From contig CAYSEX010000002.1 of assembly GCA_964430305.1 (NCBI GenBank), forward strand, positions 20,895 to 84,894: DNA of 64,000 nucleotides, given 5' to 3'. The notes beneath the pieces were generated by a model. It saw only the letters and a list, made by a program, of their open reading frames with translations, searched no databases and was not told where the DNA came from. Within the stretch, counting starts at the first letter, position 1. The number at the start of each line of letters is the position of its first letter. Below are positions 43,736-52,587 of the stretch, in pieces. The position numbers and the translations under genes are program-made. This DNA comes from CAIZGX01 sp964430305. Its GTDB lineage: Bacteria; Bacteroidota; Bacteroidia; Flavobacteriales_D; Sanyastnellaceae.

Positions 43736-44493
43736 ATATTGCACTTTTACAGGCTCGAATGGGCTCTACCCGTCTTCCCGGAAAGGTGCTTAAGGAACTG
43801 CATGGCAAACCTATGCTTTTTTGGATTATTCAACGTTTGAACACTGCTCATTGTATTGATAAGTTAGTAGTTGTTACCTCTACAAATCCAGAAGATGATG
43901 CAATAATGGATTTTTGTAATCAAAACAATGTCCTTTGCTCTCGTGGTTCTGATTGGGATGTTTTATCACGATTTTATCATGCGGCTATTGAACATGGAGC
44001 TACTGAAGATGATGTTGTTATTCGAATGACTAGTGATTGTGCAACACACCATGGTTCTACAGTAGATTGGGTATACAAACAGTTTAAGTTTTATGGAACA
44101 GATCTTTTCTCCAATAGCAACGAAGAACCTTTTTTCTTAGAAGATGGATTTGATGTGGAAGTGGTGAAATTTCGCGCATTGGAAATTGCTTTTTATGAGG
44201 CAAAATTGTTGAGTGAGCGTGAGCATGTAATCCCATACCTGAAGAATTCAAAAAAATTTACACTAGGATTCAGGAAAATGAATGAGTTGTGCAATTTCAA
44301 ATTGTCTGTTGATACTGCCGCTGACTTCGAATTTATTCAAGTACTATTTTCTAAATTGAATCTGAATTCATCGCAAATTCACGATGTGGTAAATTTGTTA
44401 AAGGCAGAACCAAGTATTTTAGAAATAAATAAAGAGAGTGTAATCAATGCAGGATACGCTAAATCCTTGCGAGAAGATAAAATTGTAAAATGA
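43732..44493 (+). CDS. SpsF-like nucleotidyltransferase
   Basis: 253 residues. The N-terminus IALLQARMGSTRLPGKVL is the nucleotide-binding motif of the SpsF/CMP-Kdo-synthetase-like group (COG1861), and VVIRMTSDCATHH carries the metal-binding Asp where KdsB has QGDEP. Likely activates a sugar acid or amino-sugar acid with CTP in the cytoplasm. SpsF homologues occur in spore-coat, flagellin-glycan and capsule loci. No NeuB/PseI-type synthase is seen in this window, so the activated sugar is unclear. Confidence 0.85.
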   Translation: MNIALLQARMGSTRLPGKVLKELHGKPMLFWIIQRLNTAHCIDKLVVVTSTNPEDDAIMDFCNQNNVLCSRGSDWDVLSRFYHAAIEHGATEDDVVIRMTSDCATHHGSTVDWVYKQFKFYGTDLFSNSNEEPFFLEDGFDVEVVKFRALEIAFYEAKLLSEREHVIPYLKNSKKFTLGFRKMNELCNFKLSVDTAADFEFIQVLFSKLNLNSSQIHDVVNLLKAEPSILEINKESVINAGYAKSLREDKIVK

Positions 44494-45830
44494 AGAAAAT
44501 TACATTACCTAAAATTACAAACTTCACGAAGAGTGATGAATACAGAAGTAAAATTCACAACTTAATTCCAGGAGGAGCCCATACCTATTCAAAAGGTGAT
44601 GATCAGTTTCCAATAAAATCACCAGCTGCAATTACTCATGCAAAAGGTGTTTATTGTTGGGATCTGGATGGGAATAAATACCTAGACACGCTCATGGGCT
44701 TATATAGTGTTTCACTTGGTCATGCTTATGAACCGGTTCTAGATGCTGTACGGTCGCAATTAGAAAAGGGTGTGAATTTTACAAGACCTAGTGTTATTGA
44801 AATGGAGATGGCAGAGAAATTTCTTTCTTTGGTGCCGCAACACGATATGATCAAATTTGCAAAAAATGGATCAGTAGTTACCACTGCAGCTGTAAAATTA
44901 TCGCGGGCATATACCGGAAGACATGTAGTAGCAAGACCAGCAGAACACCCTTTTTATAGCTATGACGATTGGTTTATTGGATCTACGAGTTGTGATTTTG
45001 GAATTCCGAATGAAATAAAGCAATTTACAGTCACCTACAGACAAGATTCCATTGAAGATTTGGAGCGAATGTTCAATGAGTATCCAAATCAAATTGCTTG
45101 TGTTATTTCTGAACCAGAAAAATGGAACGTCTTAGAACCAGATTTTTATCAAAAAGCCATAGCGTTAGCTCACAAGCACGGTGCACTTTGGATCATGGAT
45201 GAAATGATAACCGGATTCAAATCAGACTTTCCGGGGTCAATAAAAAAATTCAATGCAGAACCAGATTTTTGTACTTGGGGAAAAGGAATTGCAAACGGTT
45301 TTTCTTTTTGCGCATTAACAGGAAAAAAAGAAATCATGGAATACGGAGGAATTAGAAGGAAAGGTGAGCCTAAAGTTTTTTTAGTCAGTACAACACACGG
45401 AGGCGAAACGCATGGAATTGCAGCTGCAATGGCCACAATTGATGTTTATGAAAAGAATAATGTTATTCAACACAATCACGCTATAGGAGACTATTTCATT
45501 CGTGGAGTGCATGATATTCTGAAGAGAAGAAATTTAAGTGATTATTTTGAAATTACGGGATTTAACTGGTGTGTTGGTCTTGTTGTAAAAAATGCTCAAA
45601 AGGAACCCGACTTTTACTACCGAACTTTATTCATGCAGGAAATGATTGAACGCGGCGTGTTGTATCAAGGTATTTTGTCGCCTGCATTCTCGCACACCAC
45701 AGATGACATTGATTTTATGTTAGCCGCTTTTGATGAGAGTTGTGAAGTTTTCGAACGTGCACTCGAGTCTGGTTACCAAAACTATTTAGTAGGTGAAGAA
45801 ATTAAACCTGTATTCCGAAAATTCAACTAA
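44490..45830 (+). CDS. Class III PLP aminotransferase (GSA-aminomutase-like)
   Basis: 446 residues. Fold-type I, class III: IPGGAHTYSKGDDQFP (substrate/phosphate region, shared with glutamate-1-semialdehyde aminomutase), Asp237 in MDEMITGF and PLP-lysine Lys265 in TWGKGIANG. The polysaccharide context and divergent sequence argue against a hemL role. In similar loci these enzymes aminate a keto-sugar or keto-acid. Overlaps the SpsF-like gene by 4 bases and the SDR gene by 1. Confidence 0.87.
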   Translation: MKKITLPKITNFTKSDEYRSKIHNLIPGGAHTYSKGDDQFPIKSPAAITHAKGVYCWDLDGNKYLDTLMGLYSVSLGHAYEPVLDAVRSQLEKGVNFTRPSVIEMEMAEKFLSLVPQHDMIKFAKNGSVVTTAAVKLSRAYTGRHVVARPAEHPFYSYDDWFIGSTSCDFGIPNEIKQFTVTYRQDSIEDLERMFNEYPNQIACVISEPEKWNVLEPDFYQKAIALAHKHGALWIMDEMITGFKSDFPGSIKKFNAEPDFCTWGKGIANGFSFCALTGKKEIMEYGGIRRKGEPKVFLVSTTHGGETHGIAAAMATIDVYEKNNVIQHNHAIGDYFIRGVHDILKRRNLSDYFEITGFNWCVGLVVKNAQKEPDFYYRTLFMQEMIERGVLYQGILSPAFSHTTDDIDFMLAAFDESCEVFERALESGYQNYLVGEEIKPVFRKFN

Positions 45831-46654
45831 TGGAACCCATTCGAACAACAGATCCGACTCAAATCAATTTCAGAGAGAAATTTGAACTAACCGGAAAGGT
45901 CATTGTAATCACAGGTGCTTGCGGTCTAGTGGGAAGAGCATTTTGTGAAGCGGTTGCCCAATTTGGTGGAAGCGTTGTTGTGGCAGATATAGCACAGGCA
46001 AACCCAAAGGCATTCGCACAGCAGCTTACAGAAAGAAATAAAGTTCAATGTGAAGGCTTTGAATTAAATGTTGCTGAAAGGAAATCTGTAATTGAATTGC
46101 GTGATTTTGTTTTCGAAAAATTCACATCTCTTCATGGAATAGTAAATGCACATCAGAATAAATCGCACTTGATTTTTGAGCCATTTGAATCTGTTTCTGA
46201 CGAAAATTGGGATACGGTAATAGACGTGAATCTAAAAGGTACTTTTTTAATGTGTCAAATTTTGGGCAGTTCATTAGCGGAGAAGGGTGGAGGAAGTATT
46301 GTAAACATTCCGTCTACATATAGCGTTGTAGCACCAAATCAAAATCTTTATAAAGGTACTTCATTGGGTTGCCCTGCTGCGTACAGTGCTTCAAAAGGAG
46401 GTGTAGATGCATTGTCAAGATACCTCGCTTCGTATTGGGCTGCCAAAAAAGTTCGAGTGAATATGATTACTCCACACGGCGTTTGGAATAATCATGAGGC
46501 ACAATTTGAATCGAATTTTGCGCAGTTCTCTCCCATGCAACGACTGAGTTACAATCATGAAGTTGCAAGTGCTTTAGTCTACTTACTTAGTGATGCCTCA
46601 TCCTATGTAACTGGTGATAACATGCTTGTTGAAGGTGGTTGGACCGTATGGTGA
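45830..46654 (+). CDS. SDR oxidoreductase in glycan locus
   Basis: 274 residues. An N-terminal extension of about 22 residues is followed by VIVITGACGLVGRAF (cofactor motif TGACGLVG, between classical and extended types), catalytic Tyr/Lys in YSASKGG, and a C-terminal SYVTGDNMLVEGGWTVW typical of classical SDRs. Likely oxidises or reduces a sugar intermediate used by the aminotransferase. Starts on the last base of the aminotransferase stop codon. Confidence 0.87.
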   Translation: MEPIRTTDPTQINFREKFELTGKVIVITGACGLVGRAFCEAVAQFGGSVVVADIAQANPKAFAQQLTERNKVQCEGFELNVAERKSVIELRDFVFEKFTSLHGIVNAHQNKSHLIFEPFESVSDENWDTVIDVNLKGTFLMCQILGSSLAEKGGGSIVNIPSTYSVVAPNQNLYKGTSLGCPAAYSASKGGVDALSRYLASYWAAKKVRVNMITPHGVWNNHEAQFESNFAQFSPMQRLSYNHEVASALVYLLSDASSYVTGDNMLVEGGWTVW

Positions 46655-46661
46655 AAATAAC

Positions 46662-47945
46662 ATGAGCAATACCACTATTCAATCATATTTCAATCGGCTT
46701 TGGCCCATTTGCAGAAGCATTACTGGTGCTGGTTTGCGTGAATCGTTTCAAATTTTAAAAGAGCTCATTCCATTCGAGTTGACTGAGGTTCCTACTGGAA
46801 CAATAGTCCATGATTGGGAAATTCCAAAAGAATGGAACATCCGAAATGCATACATACAGCTTCCAAACGGTGAACGCATTGCTCAGTTTAAAGAGCATAA
46901 TTTGCATGTCTTAAATTACAGTGCTCCTATTGATCAGATTATATCTTACGACGAACTTACTGCTCATGTTTACACCCTTCCTGAACAACCAACCGCAATA
47001 CCTTATGTAACCTCATATTACCAAGAAAAATGGGGTTTTTGTTTGAGTCATGAGGAATGGTTGAAATGTCCGAAAGAAGGAAATTATCGAGTATTCATTG
47101 ATTCAGAATTGAAAACAGGCAGTCTAACATACGGTCAGTATCTTTTAAAAGGAGAGACTGATGAGGAGATTCTATTTTCATCTTATTTATGTCATCCAAG
47201 TATGGCAAATAACGAATTGAGTGGTCCATTGGTGATGGCAGAGTTGTTTCAGCGCATTGCATCGCTTCCAAGAAGGAAATATAGTTATCGATTCGTTTTG
47301 GCTCCTGAAACCATTGGAGTTATTGCCTTTTTGTCTGAATTCGGAAAGCATTTGAAATTGAAATGTAAAGCTGGTTGGGTTCTAACTTGTTGTGGGGACG
47401 AAGGTAGAATTCACTTCAAAGAGAGTCGAAGGGCTAACACCTTGACTGACCGTATATCGAAACACATCTTGTCACATATACAAGTGCCCTATGCAACAAT
47501 ACCATTCTCCGTAGGCGGAAGCGACGAAAGACAGTATTGTTCACCAGGATACAACCTGCCTATTGGGTCATTCATGAGAACTCCTTATCAACAGTATGCA
47601 GAATATCATACCTCGTTGGATAATGAGGATTTCATCTCTTTCAATGCCATGGAAGAGTCGGTGGAAATTCTATATCAAATGGTTTTAGGTATAGAGTTGA
47701 ATCAGACCTATTTGAATTTGGTTCCATACGGAGAACCTCAATTAGGTAAGCGCGGGTTATATCCTACAGCCAATATGCCTAACGAAAATCATAGGGAAGT
47801 TGTACATGAGTTGATGCATTTTTTGAATTGGGCCGACGGCGAACACGATTTGCTGGATATAGCAGATAAAAAGAAAGTCTCTTTGTTCAAAATGGCGATG
47901 CATGCCAAAAAGTGTGAAGAACAACAATTAGTTAAGATTGTATAA
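46662..47945 (+). CDS. Aminopeptidase-like polysaccharide biosynthesis protein (DUF4910/DUF2172)
   Basis: 427 residues from ATG 46662 (MSNTTIQSYFNRLWPICRSITGAGLRESF), 7 bases after the SDR stop; an earlier in-frame ATG (46614) lies inside the SDR gene. The M28-like zinc region is visible as SSYLCHPSMANNELSGP, APETIGVIAF, GGSDERQYCSPGYNLP and YHTSLDN. An inserted DUF2172-type domain is at about 35-95, and a winged-helix-like C-terminus at about 350-420. This family (COG4310) is found in polysaccharide and flagellin-glycan loci; its substrate is unknown, perhaps an amide on a sugar. Last gene of the operon. Confidence 0.83.
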   Translation: MSNTTIQSYFNRLWPICRSITGAGLRESFQILKELIPFELTEVPTGTIVHDWEIPKEWNIRNAYIQLPNGERIAQFKEHNLHVLNYSAPIDQIISYDELTAHVYTLPEQPTAIPYVTSYYQEKWGFCLSHEEWLKCPKEGNYRVFIDSELKTGSLTYGQYLLKGETDEEILFSSYLCHPSMANNELSGPLVMAELFQRIASLPRRKYSYRFVLAPETIGVIAFLSEFGKHLKLKCKAGWVLTCCGDEGRIHFKESRRANTLTDRISKHILSHIQVPYATIPFSVGGSDERQYCSPGYNLPIGSFMRTPYQQYAEYHTSLDNEDFISFNAMEESVEILYQMVLGIELNQTYLNLVPYGEPQLGKRGLYPTANMPNENHREVVHELMHFLNWADGEHDLLDIADKKKVSLFKMAMHAKKCEEQQLVKIV

Positions 47946-47965
47946 TTTATTTCCACCTATTTTTG
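47938..47965 (+). promoter_or_regulatory. Promoter TTG-N17-TATTTTTG before the isomerase gene
   Basis: TTG 47938-47940 and TATTTTTG 47958-47965 with a 17-base spacer, slightly short, 13 bases before ATG 47979. It suggests that the isomerase-lipB pair is transcribed separately from the glycan locus. Confidence 0.42.
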
Positions 47966-47978
47966 CAAAAAAAAAATT

Positions 47979-48962
47979 ATGAAGTCATTGGTAGAGGCAT
48001 TTCCTCAACATTTAGTAGAGGCGCTTACAATTGGTCAAGCGGCTCAGTTTCAAAATACAGATCGTCAATTTGAAAATGTAGTTATTTCAGGATTGGGAGG
48101 CTCGGGTATTGGAGGGAAAATTGTATCTCAACTGGTCGCGGACTCTTGTTGCTTACCAATTGTTTGTACCAATGATTATATTCTTCCGGCATTTGTTGGA
48201 AGCAAAACGTTAGTTGTAATTTCAAGCTACAGTGGAGATACTGAAGAAACTGTTGCAGCATATTTGGAAGCAAAACAAAAGGGAGCAACTATTTCTTGTA
48301 TTACTAGCGGAGGAAAGATAGCCACATTTGCAAAAGAAGATGGTTTCAACTGTATTCACATTCCGGGAGGTAACCCACCGAGAAGTATGTTTGGTTACAG
48401 TTCAGTTCAAGTATTGTATACCTTGAAGGCCTATGGCATTTATTCGGGTGATTTCGAGTCAGAATTAAAAAATACAATTGAGTTGTTAAATTCTGAAAAA
48501 GATGCTCTTCGATCAGCAACGAAAAACCTAGCCAATAAAATTGTTAATCGCATTCCAATTCTATACAGTGAGGCTAATTACGAGGGAGTGGCAATTCGTT
48601 GGAGACAGCAGATCAACGAAAATTCAAAAATGCTTTGCTGGCATCACATATTTCCTGAAATGAATCACAACGAGCTTGTTGGTTGGACAGGCGGCGATAA
48701 TAGAGTAGCTGTTCTTTTGCTTCGTGCAGAAGACGATCACAAAAGATCGCAGATCCGCATGGAAATCTGCAAAAAATTGATGGCAGAGAAATGTGATACT
48801 ATAGAAGAGATTTGGGCGAAGGGAAACAGTAGACTTGAAAGAGCATATTACCTTATACATTTCGGAGATTGGTTAAGCATAGACCTAGCTGAACTGCGTA
48901 ATGAAGATGCAACTGCTATTCCGGCCATCATCTTTTTAAAGAACGAACTTTCAAAAATTTAA
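47979..48962 (+). CDS. Bifunctional phosphoglucose/phosphomannose isomerase
   Basis: 327 residues. SIS fold with GLGGSGIGG (38-46) and SSYSGDTEET, the sugar-phosphate loop, then PGGNPPRSMFGYS and HNELVGW, hallmarks of the archaeal-type Pgi/Pmi family. Interconverts fructose-6-P with glucose-6-P and mannose-6-P, feeding both glycolysis and GDP-mannose. Its position behind the glycan locus suits supply of sugar nucleotides, but it has its own promoter-like site. The lipB ATG follows its TAA directly. Confidence 0.9.
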   Translation: MKSLVEAFPQHLVEALTIGQAAQFQNTDRQFENVVISGLGGSGIGGKIVSQLVADSCCLPIVCTNDYILPAFVGSKTLVVISSYSGDTEETVAAYLEAKQKGATISCITSGGKIATFAKEDGFNCIHIPGGNPPRSMFGYSSVQVLYTLKAYGIYSGDFESELKNTIELLNSEKDALRSATKNLANKIVNRIPILYSEANYEGVAIRWRQQINENSKMLCWHHIFPEMNHNELVGWTGGDNRVAVLLLRAEDDHKRSQIRMEICKKLMAEKCDTIEEIWAKGNSRLERAYYLIHFGDWLSIDLAELRNEDATAIPAIIFLKNELSKI

Positions 48963-49682
48963 ATGTCTCGCCAAGTTCAATTCATTGATTTTGGACGTAA
49001 GGAATACAAGGAAACTTGGGATTTGCAAGAGGAGTTGTTTCAACAAAATGTTTCGAAAAAATTAGCCAATAGAAGTGCTGGTTTACCAGATGGAACAGGA
49101 ACAATTGATCGGCTAATTTTTGTTGAGCATCCACATGTATACACACTTGGAAAAAGTGGAGACGCCTTTCATTTGCTTATTTCTGAGCAGAAGCTGAAGG
49201 AAATTGATGCTACGTATTTTCCAATAAACAGAGGTGGTGATATCACCTACCATGGTCCTGGCCAAATTGTAGGTTACCCATTGCTGGATTTGGAGCATTA
49301 TTTCACAGATATTCACAAATACATGCGGTACTTAGAAGAGGCAATTATTCGAACACTAGCCCATTACGGTTTGGTAGGCACCCGAATTGAAGGATTGACA
49401 GGTGTTTGGTTGAAAAATTCTGATGGAACTGGAGAGAGAAAAATTGCAGCGTTGGGTGTCAAATGCAGCAGATGGCTCACCATGCATGGTTTCGCATTTA
49501 ACGTGAATACCGATTTAACCTATTTTAACCACATTGTACCCTGTGGTATCACAGATAAGAAAGTAACAAGCCTTCAGAATGAAATGGGTTACCCGTGTGA
49601 ATTATTTGAAGTGAAACAAATATTACTTCAAGAATTGTGTGAGGTTTTTCAGTTTGAAATTGCACCTTGGAGTGTTGATTAG
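48963..49682 (+). CDS. lipB: Octanoyltransferase (lipoate biosynthesis)
   Basis: 239 residues. The LipB signature RGGDITYHGPGQ is at 90-101, the catalytic Lys167 in AALGVKCSRW and catalytic Cys194 in IVPCGITDKK. Transfers octanoate from acyl carrier protein to the lipoyl domains of 2-oxoacid dehydrogenases, before LipA inserts sulfur. Cytoplasmic. No base separates it from the isomerase gene (TAA ATG), so the two are coupled without a metabolic link. Confidence 0.94.
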   Translation: MSRQVQFIDFGRKEYKETWDLQEELFQQNVSKKLANRSAGLPDGTGTIDRLIFVEHPHVYTLGKSGDAFHLLISEQKLKEIDATYFPINRGGDITYHGPGQIVGYPLLDLEHYFTDIHKYMRYLEEAIIRTLAHYGLVGTRIEGLTGVWLKNSDGTGERKIAALGVKCSRWLTMHGFAFNVNTDLTYFNHIVPCGITDKKVTSLQNEMGYPCELFEVKQILLQELCEVFQFEIAPWSVD

Positions 49683-49719
49683 TCATTAAGTATTAAAAGT
49701 TATTCAAGAAAATCGGAAG

Positions 49720-49727
49720 TATTTTTG
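49720..49727 (+). promoter_or_regulatory. Possible -7 element (TATTTTTG) for terC
   Basis: Exact TAnnTTTG, but only 3 bases before ATG 49731 and with no TTG at the usual distance. If used it would give a leaderless message. Low confidence. Confidence 0.28.
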
Positions 49728-49730
49728 AGT

Positions 49731-50498
49731 ATGCAGAATTTTTTTGAAGCATTTTACAATTTACAGGGATGGATGGATCTTCTGACACTGGTTGTGATGG
49801 AGATTGTTCTTGGAATAGATAACATTATTTTCATTGCCATTGTTACGGGTTATCTCTCGAGCAAGTCAGAACAAAAATCAGCAAGGTTTTTAGGTTTAAC
49901 CTTCGCCCTTGTATTTCGAATTGGCCTTTTGTTCACCCTATCTTTTATTGCTCATTTAGAAAATGGTATTTTCAACATTGGTCATTATCCAATTACAGGT
50001 CGGGGCATTGTCTTGTTTTTAGGCGGATTATTCCTCATAGTAAAAACGTCAAATGAGATTTGGCATAAGTTTAAAATTGCCGACAAGGAGGAAAAAAGTT
50101 CGACTCAAAAAATTAGTTTGGTTCAGGCTATTCTTCAAATCACTTTAATTGATATTGTTTTTTCAGTTGACTCTATTATCACCGCAGTTGGGTTGTCAGA
50201 CCATGTGGCAATTATGATTGTAGCCGTTATCATAAGTATGATAGTCATGTTGCTTTTTGCGCCTCATGTTAGCTCATTTATTGAGAAATATCCTACGCTC
50301 AAGATGTTGGCTTTGGTATTCCTGGTGGTAATTGGATTAAACTTGGTTTTAGAAGCATTGGAGAGTGCAAAAGCAATTCATATTCCTGAATACGTAGATG
50401 TGAAAATATATTCCTATGTGGCTTTCGGTTTTGCTTTATTAGTAGAGCTCCTTAACATTCGCTTGCATCATGTTAAAATGAAAAAGGGAAGACCATGA
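49731..50498 (+). CDS. TerC family membrane protein
   Basis: 255 residues from ATG 49731 (MQNFFEAFYNLQGW). Seven or so membrane helices. The metal-relevant acidic motifs VMEIVLGIDNIIFIAIVTG in helix 1 and DIVFSVDSIITAVG in a later helix are present, as in TerC/Alx manganese exporters. A charged cytoplasmic loop (about 118-132) separates the two halves. Probably exports Mn2+ across the inner membrane. The DUF3109 gene overlaps the stop by 4 bases. Confidence 0.9.
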   Translation: MQNFFEAFYNLQGWMDLLTLVVMEIVLGIDNIIFIAIVTGYLSSKSEQKSARFLGLTFALVFRIGLLFTLSFIAHLENGIFNIGHYPITGRGIVLFLGGLFLIVKTSNEIWHKFKIADKEEKSSTQKISLVQAILQITLIDIVFSVDSIITAVGLSDHVAIMIVAVIISMIVMLLFAPHVSSFIEKYPTLKMLALVFLVVIGLNLVLEALESAKAIHIPEYVDVKIYSYVAFGFALLVELLNIRLHHVKMKKGRP

Positions 50499-51073
50499 TT
50501 ATCATAGAGAATACATTGGTAAGCGAGGATTTATTTGAGGAACATTTTGTTTGTGATCTTGCTGCTTGTAAAGGAGCATGTTGCGTGGAAGGGGACAGTG
50601 GCGCACCTGTTGATGAAGAGGAAATAGCTCAAGTTCAGGAAGCATTTGAAGCCGCAAAACCTTGGATGACAGAAGAAGGTATTGCAGCAGTCGATTTTTA
50701 TGGAGGTGTAGTTCAAGATTCAGACGGTGACTGGGTTACAACGCTTGTTTCTGAAAAAGGGGCTTGTGCTTTTGTTCATTACACATCAGATGGCACGGCC
50801 TTGTGCGCTATTGAAATGGCAAATAAAGCCGGCCATACCAACTTTAGAAAACCCATTTCATGTCATTTGTATCCCATTCGGTTAACAAAATTGGCTGATT
50901 ACATTGGTTTAAATTATCACAAATGGCCTATCTGTGCACCTGCATGTACATGTGGTTCTAAACTTCAAGTGTCGGCATATGTTTTCTTGAAAGAAGCCAT
51001 AATTAGAAAATTTGGAGAACCTTATTACGTGCAATTGCATGAGGCTTATCGATTATGGAAATCAGAAAAGTAA
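50495..51073 (+). CDS. DUF3109 family cysteine-rich protein
   Basis: 192 residues. The N-terminal CDLAACKGACC and later CAIEMANKAGHTNFRKPISCHLYPIR and CAPACTCG give about eight conserved cysteines, the YkgJ-like pattern of proteins suspected to bind zinc or an iron-sulfur cluster. No signal peptide. Function not established. It overlaps terC by 4 bases and the OmpA-family gene by 19 bases, so a metal-related link to terC is conceivable but unproven. Confidence 0.85.
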   Translation: MIIIENTLVSEDLFEEHFVCDLAACKGACCVEGDSGAPVDEEEIAQVQEAFEAAKPWMTEEGIAAVDFYGGVVQDSDGDWVTTLVSEKGACAFVHYTSDGTALCAIEMANKAGHTNFRKPISCHLYPIRLTKLADYIGLNYHKWPICAPACTCGSKLQVSAYVFLKEAIIRKFGEPYYVQLHEAYRLWKSEK

Positions 51074-52572
51074 TACTTTCAGTTTTTCTATTGATTGTCA
51101 GTTTCATGACATCGGCCCAATGGAACCTCATGCAAAAACCCGTTTGGTCAGAAGGGATAGATCATTTTCAATTGTGTGATATCAAGAACGGAAAAGTGTT
51201 GTTTTTAAGTCAACGTTTGGCACAAGTTATGGGTCAGGGAACCATGTTCGAATCGAAAATTTCACGACTCCATGAGTATGATATGTTTACTGGAAGAGAG
51301 TCAACATTGTTTCCAAAAGATTGGAGTTTTCCTGAAGGTAATGCGTGTTATGGTAGTTCAAACAATGAAGTGTTCTATGAAAGTAAAATACTCCCCAATG
51401 GAACAAATGGAAGATGGTCAAAAATACATGTCTATGTGAAGAGTGAAAATGCGCAATTTGGTGTTAAGTTGAAGTTAGCCAATTTTGATCAAGAAGGTTT
51501 TGATTGCATTCATCCGCTATACATTGAAAACCTGAATCTATTGGTATTCTCAAGCAATAAAGTTGGTGGTGAAGGCGGCTATGATTTATATGGAAGTTAT
51601 CGTTTAGATTCCACATGGAGTCCAGTTTTCTCTTTGGGACCAGAGGTAAACACCTCATTGAATGAGTATTTTCCTGCTGCTCAAGGAAATGATTTGTTGT
51701 TCACTAGATTATCTGAAAAAGGAATTTCTCAATGTTTTAAAGTTCCTCTGAACACCCAGTTTCAGGGTATTCGGGCTTTCACAGAATTCAACGGATTTAA
51801 CCGCTTGGTCCCTTTCGGAACGAATCAAATGTATGCTGAAAAGGAAATGAAATCCTTTTGGTATGAGCAATCTCAGAAAAAAGAAACATACTCACTTTTA
51901 CTTACAAATGAAATGGGGAAACTGGCCAAAGTCTCATTGCGAATAGAACGCAATGATGGATTTGATTTTTTCTTATTGCAAACAAATGAGAATGGAATTA
52001 CAGAACCGTTTGAATTTTCCTCTAACGAAAAAGTGAAAATAAGTCTTCAGGGAGATTGGAAGTCGATGCAAATGCCCATTTATGGGACCTTATATAGCAG
52101 TAAAGGCAATCCAATTCGGAGATATAGATTCAATGCTTCTGGTGTTATTCAATTTGAATTATTAGATTTTGTTTTTTCAAAGGTGAAGTTTTTAAATGTG
52201 CGTGATGAATCTCAACTTCTGGAGTTCAACGCGCCGAAGCAAGTTCCAAATAAATTGATTTTATACTTTCAAAATAATGAATCAAACATTGATCGCTCGG
52301 GACAAATATTAATGGAAACGTGGATGAAGGAAGTGAATCCGAATAAGCTCAACGGCATATATAAAATCACAGCTTTTAGCAGCATAGATGGAAAGAGGGA
52401 AAAAAACCTGAAATTGGCTCAACAGCGCTTAAATGCAGGAAAGGAATCTCTACTGAAATTGGGTGTTAATCCATTACAGATACAGATTAAAATTGGTGGT
52501 GTAGAAGAAAGAATCGAAGGCGGTAGAAGGGTGGAAATAGAGTTCTTACCTTTGCAAGAAGTTACGGATTGA
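51055..52572 (+). CDS. OmpA-family outer-membrane protein with PD40-like repeats
   Basis: 505 residues. Signal peptide MEIRKVILSVFLLIVSFMTSAQ. The middle has WD40-like PD40 strands (LLVFSSNKVGGEGGYDLYGSY, NEYFPAAQGNDLLFTRLSEKG). The C-terminal ~110 residues form an OmpA-like peptidoglycan-binding domain (PNKLILYFQNNESNID ... KITAFSSIDGKREKNLKLAQQRLNAGKESL ... GGRRVEIEF). The order resembles PorE of the type IX system without the TPR part. Links outer membrane to cell wall. Its start lies 19 bases inside the DUF3109 gene. Confidence 0.8.
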   Translation: MEIRKVILSVFLLIVSFMTSAQWNLMQKPVWSEGIDHFQLCDIKNGKVLFLSQRLAQVMGQGTMFESKISRLHEYDMFTGRESTLFPKDWSFPEGNACYGSSNNEVFYESKILPNGTNGRWSKIHVYVKSENAQFGVKLKLANFDQEGFDCIHPLYIENLNLLVFSSNKVGGEGGYDLYGSYRLDSTWSPVFSLGPEVNTSLNEYFPAAQGNDLLFTRLSEKGISQCFKVPLNTQFQGIRAFTEFNGFNRLVPFGTNQMYAEKEMKSFWYEQSQKKETYSLLLTNEMGKLAKVSLRIERNDGFDFFLLQTNENGITEPFEFSSNEKVKISLQGDWKSMQMPIYGTLYSSKGNPIRRYRFNASGVIQFELLDFVFSKVKFLNVRDESQLLEFNAPKQVPNKLILYFQNNESNIDRSGQILMETWMKEVNPNKLNGIYKITAFSSIDGKREKNLKLAQQRLNAGKESLLKLGVNPLQIQIKIGGVEERIEGGRRVEIEFLPLQEVTD

Positions 52573-52587
52573 TTAACGATTGAAACA

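Noticed and set aside
44490..45830. Annotation as hemL (glutamate-1-semialdehyde aminomutase)
   Set aside because: The fold fits, but the glycan-operon context and divergent sequence favour a sugar-related aminotransferase.
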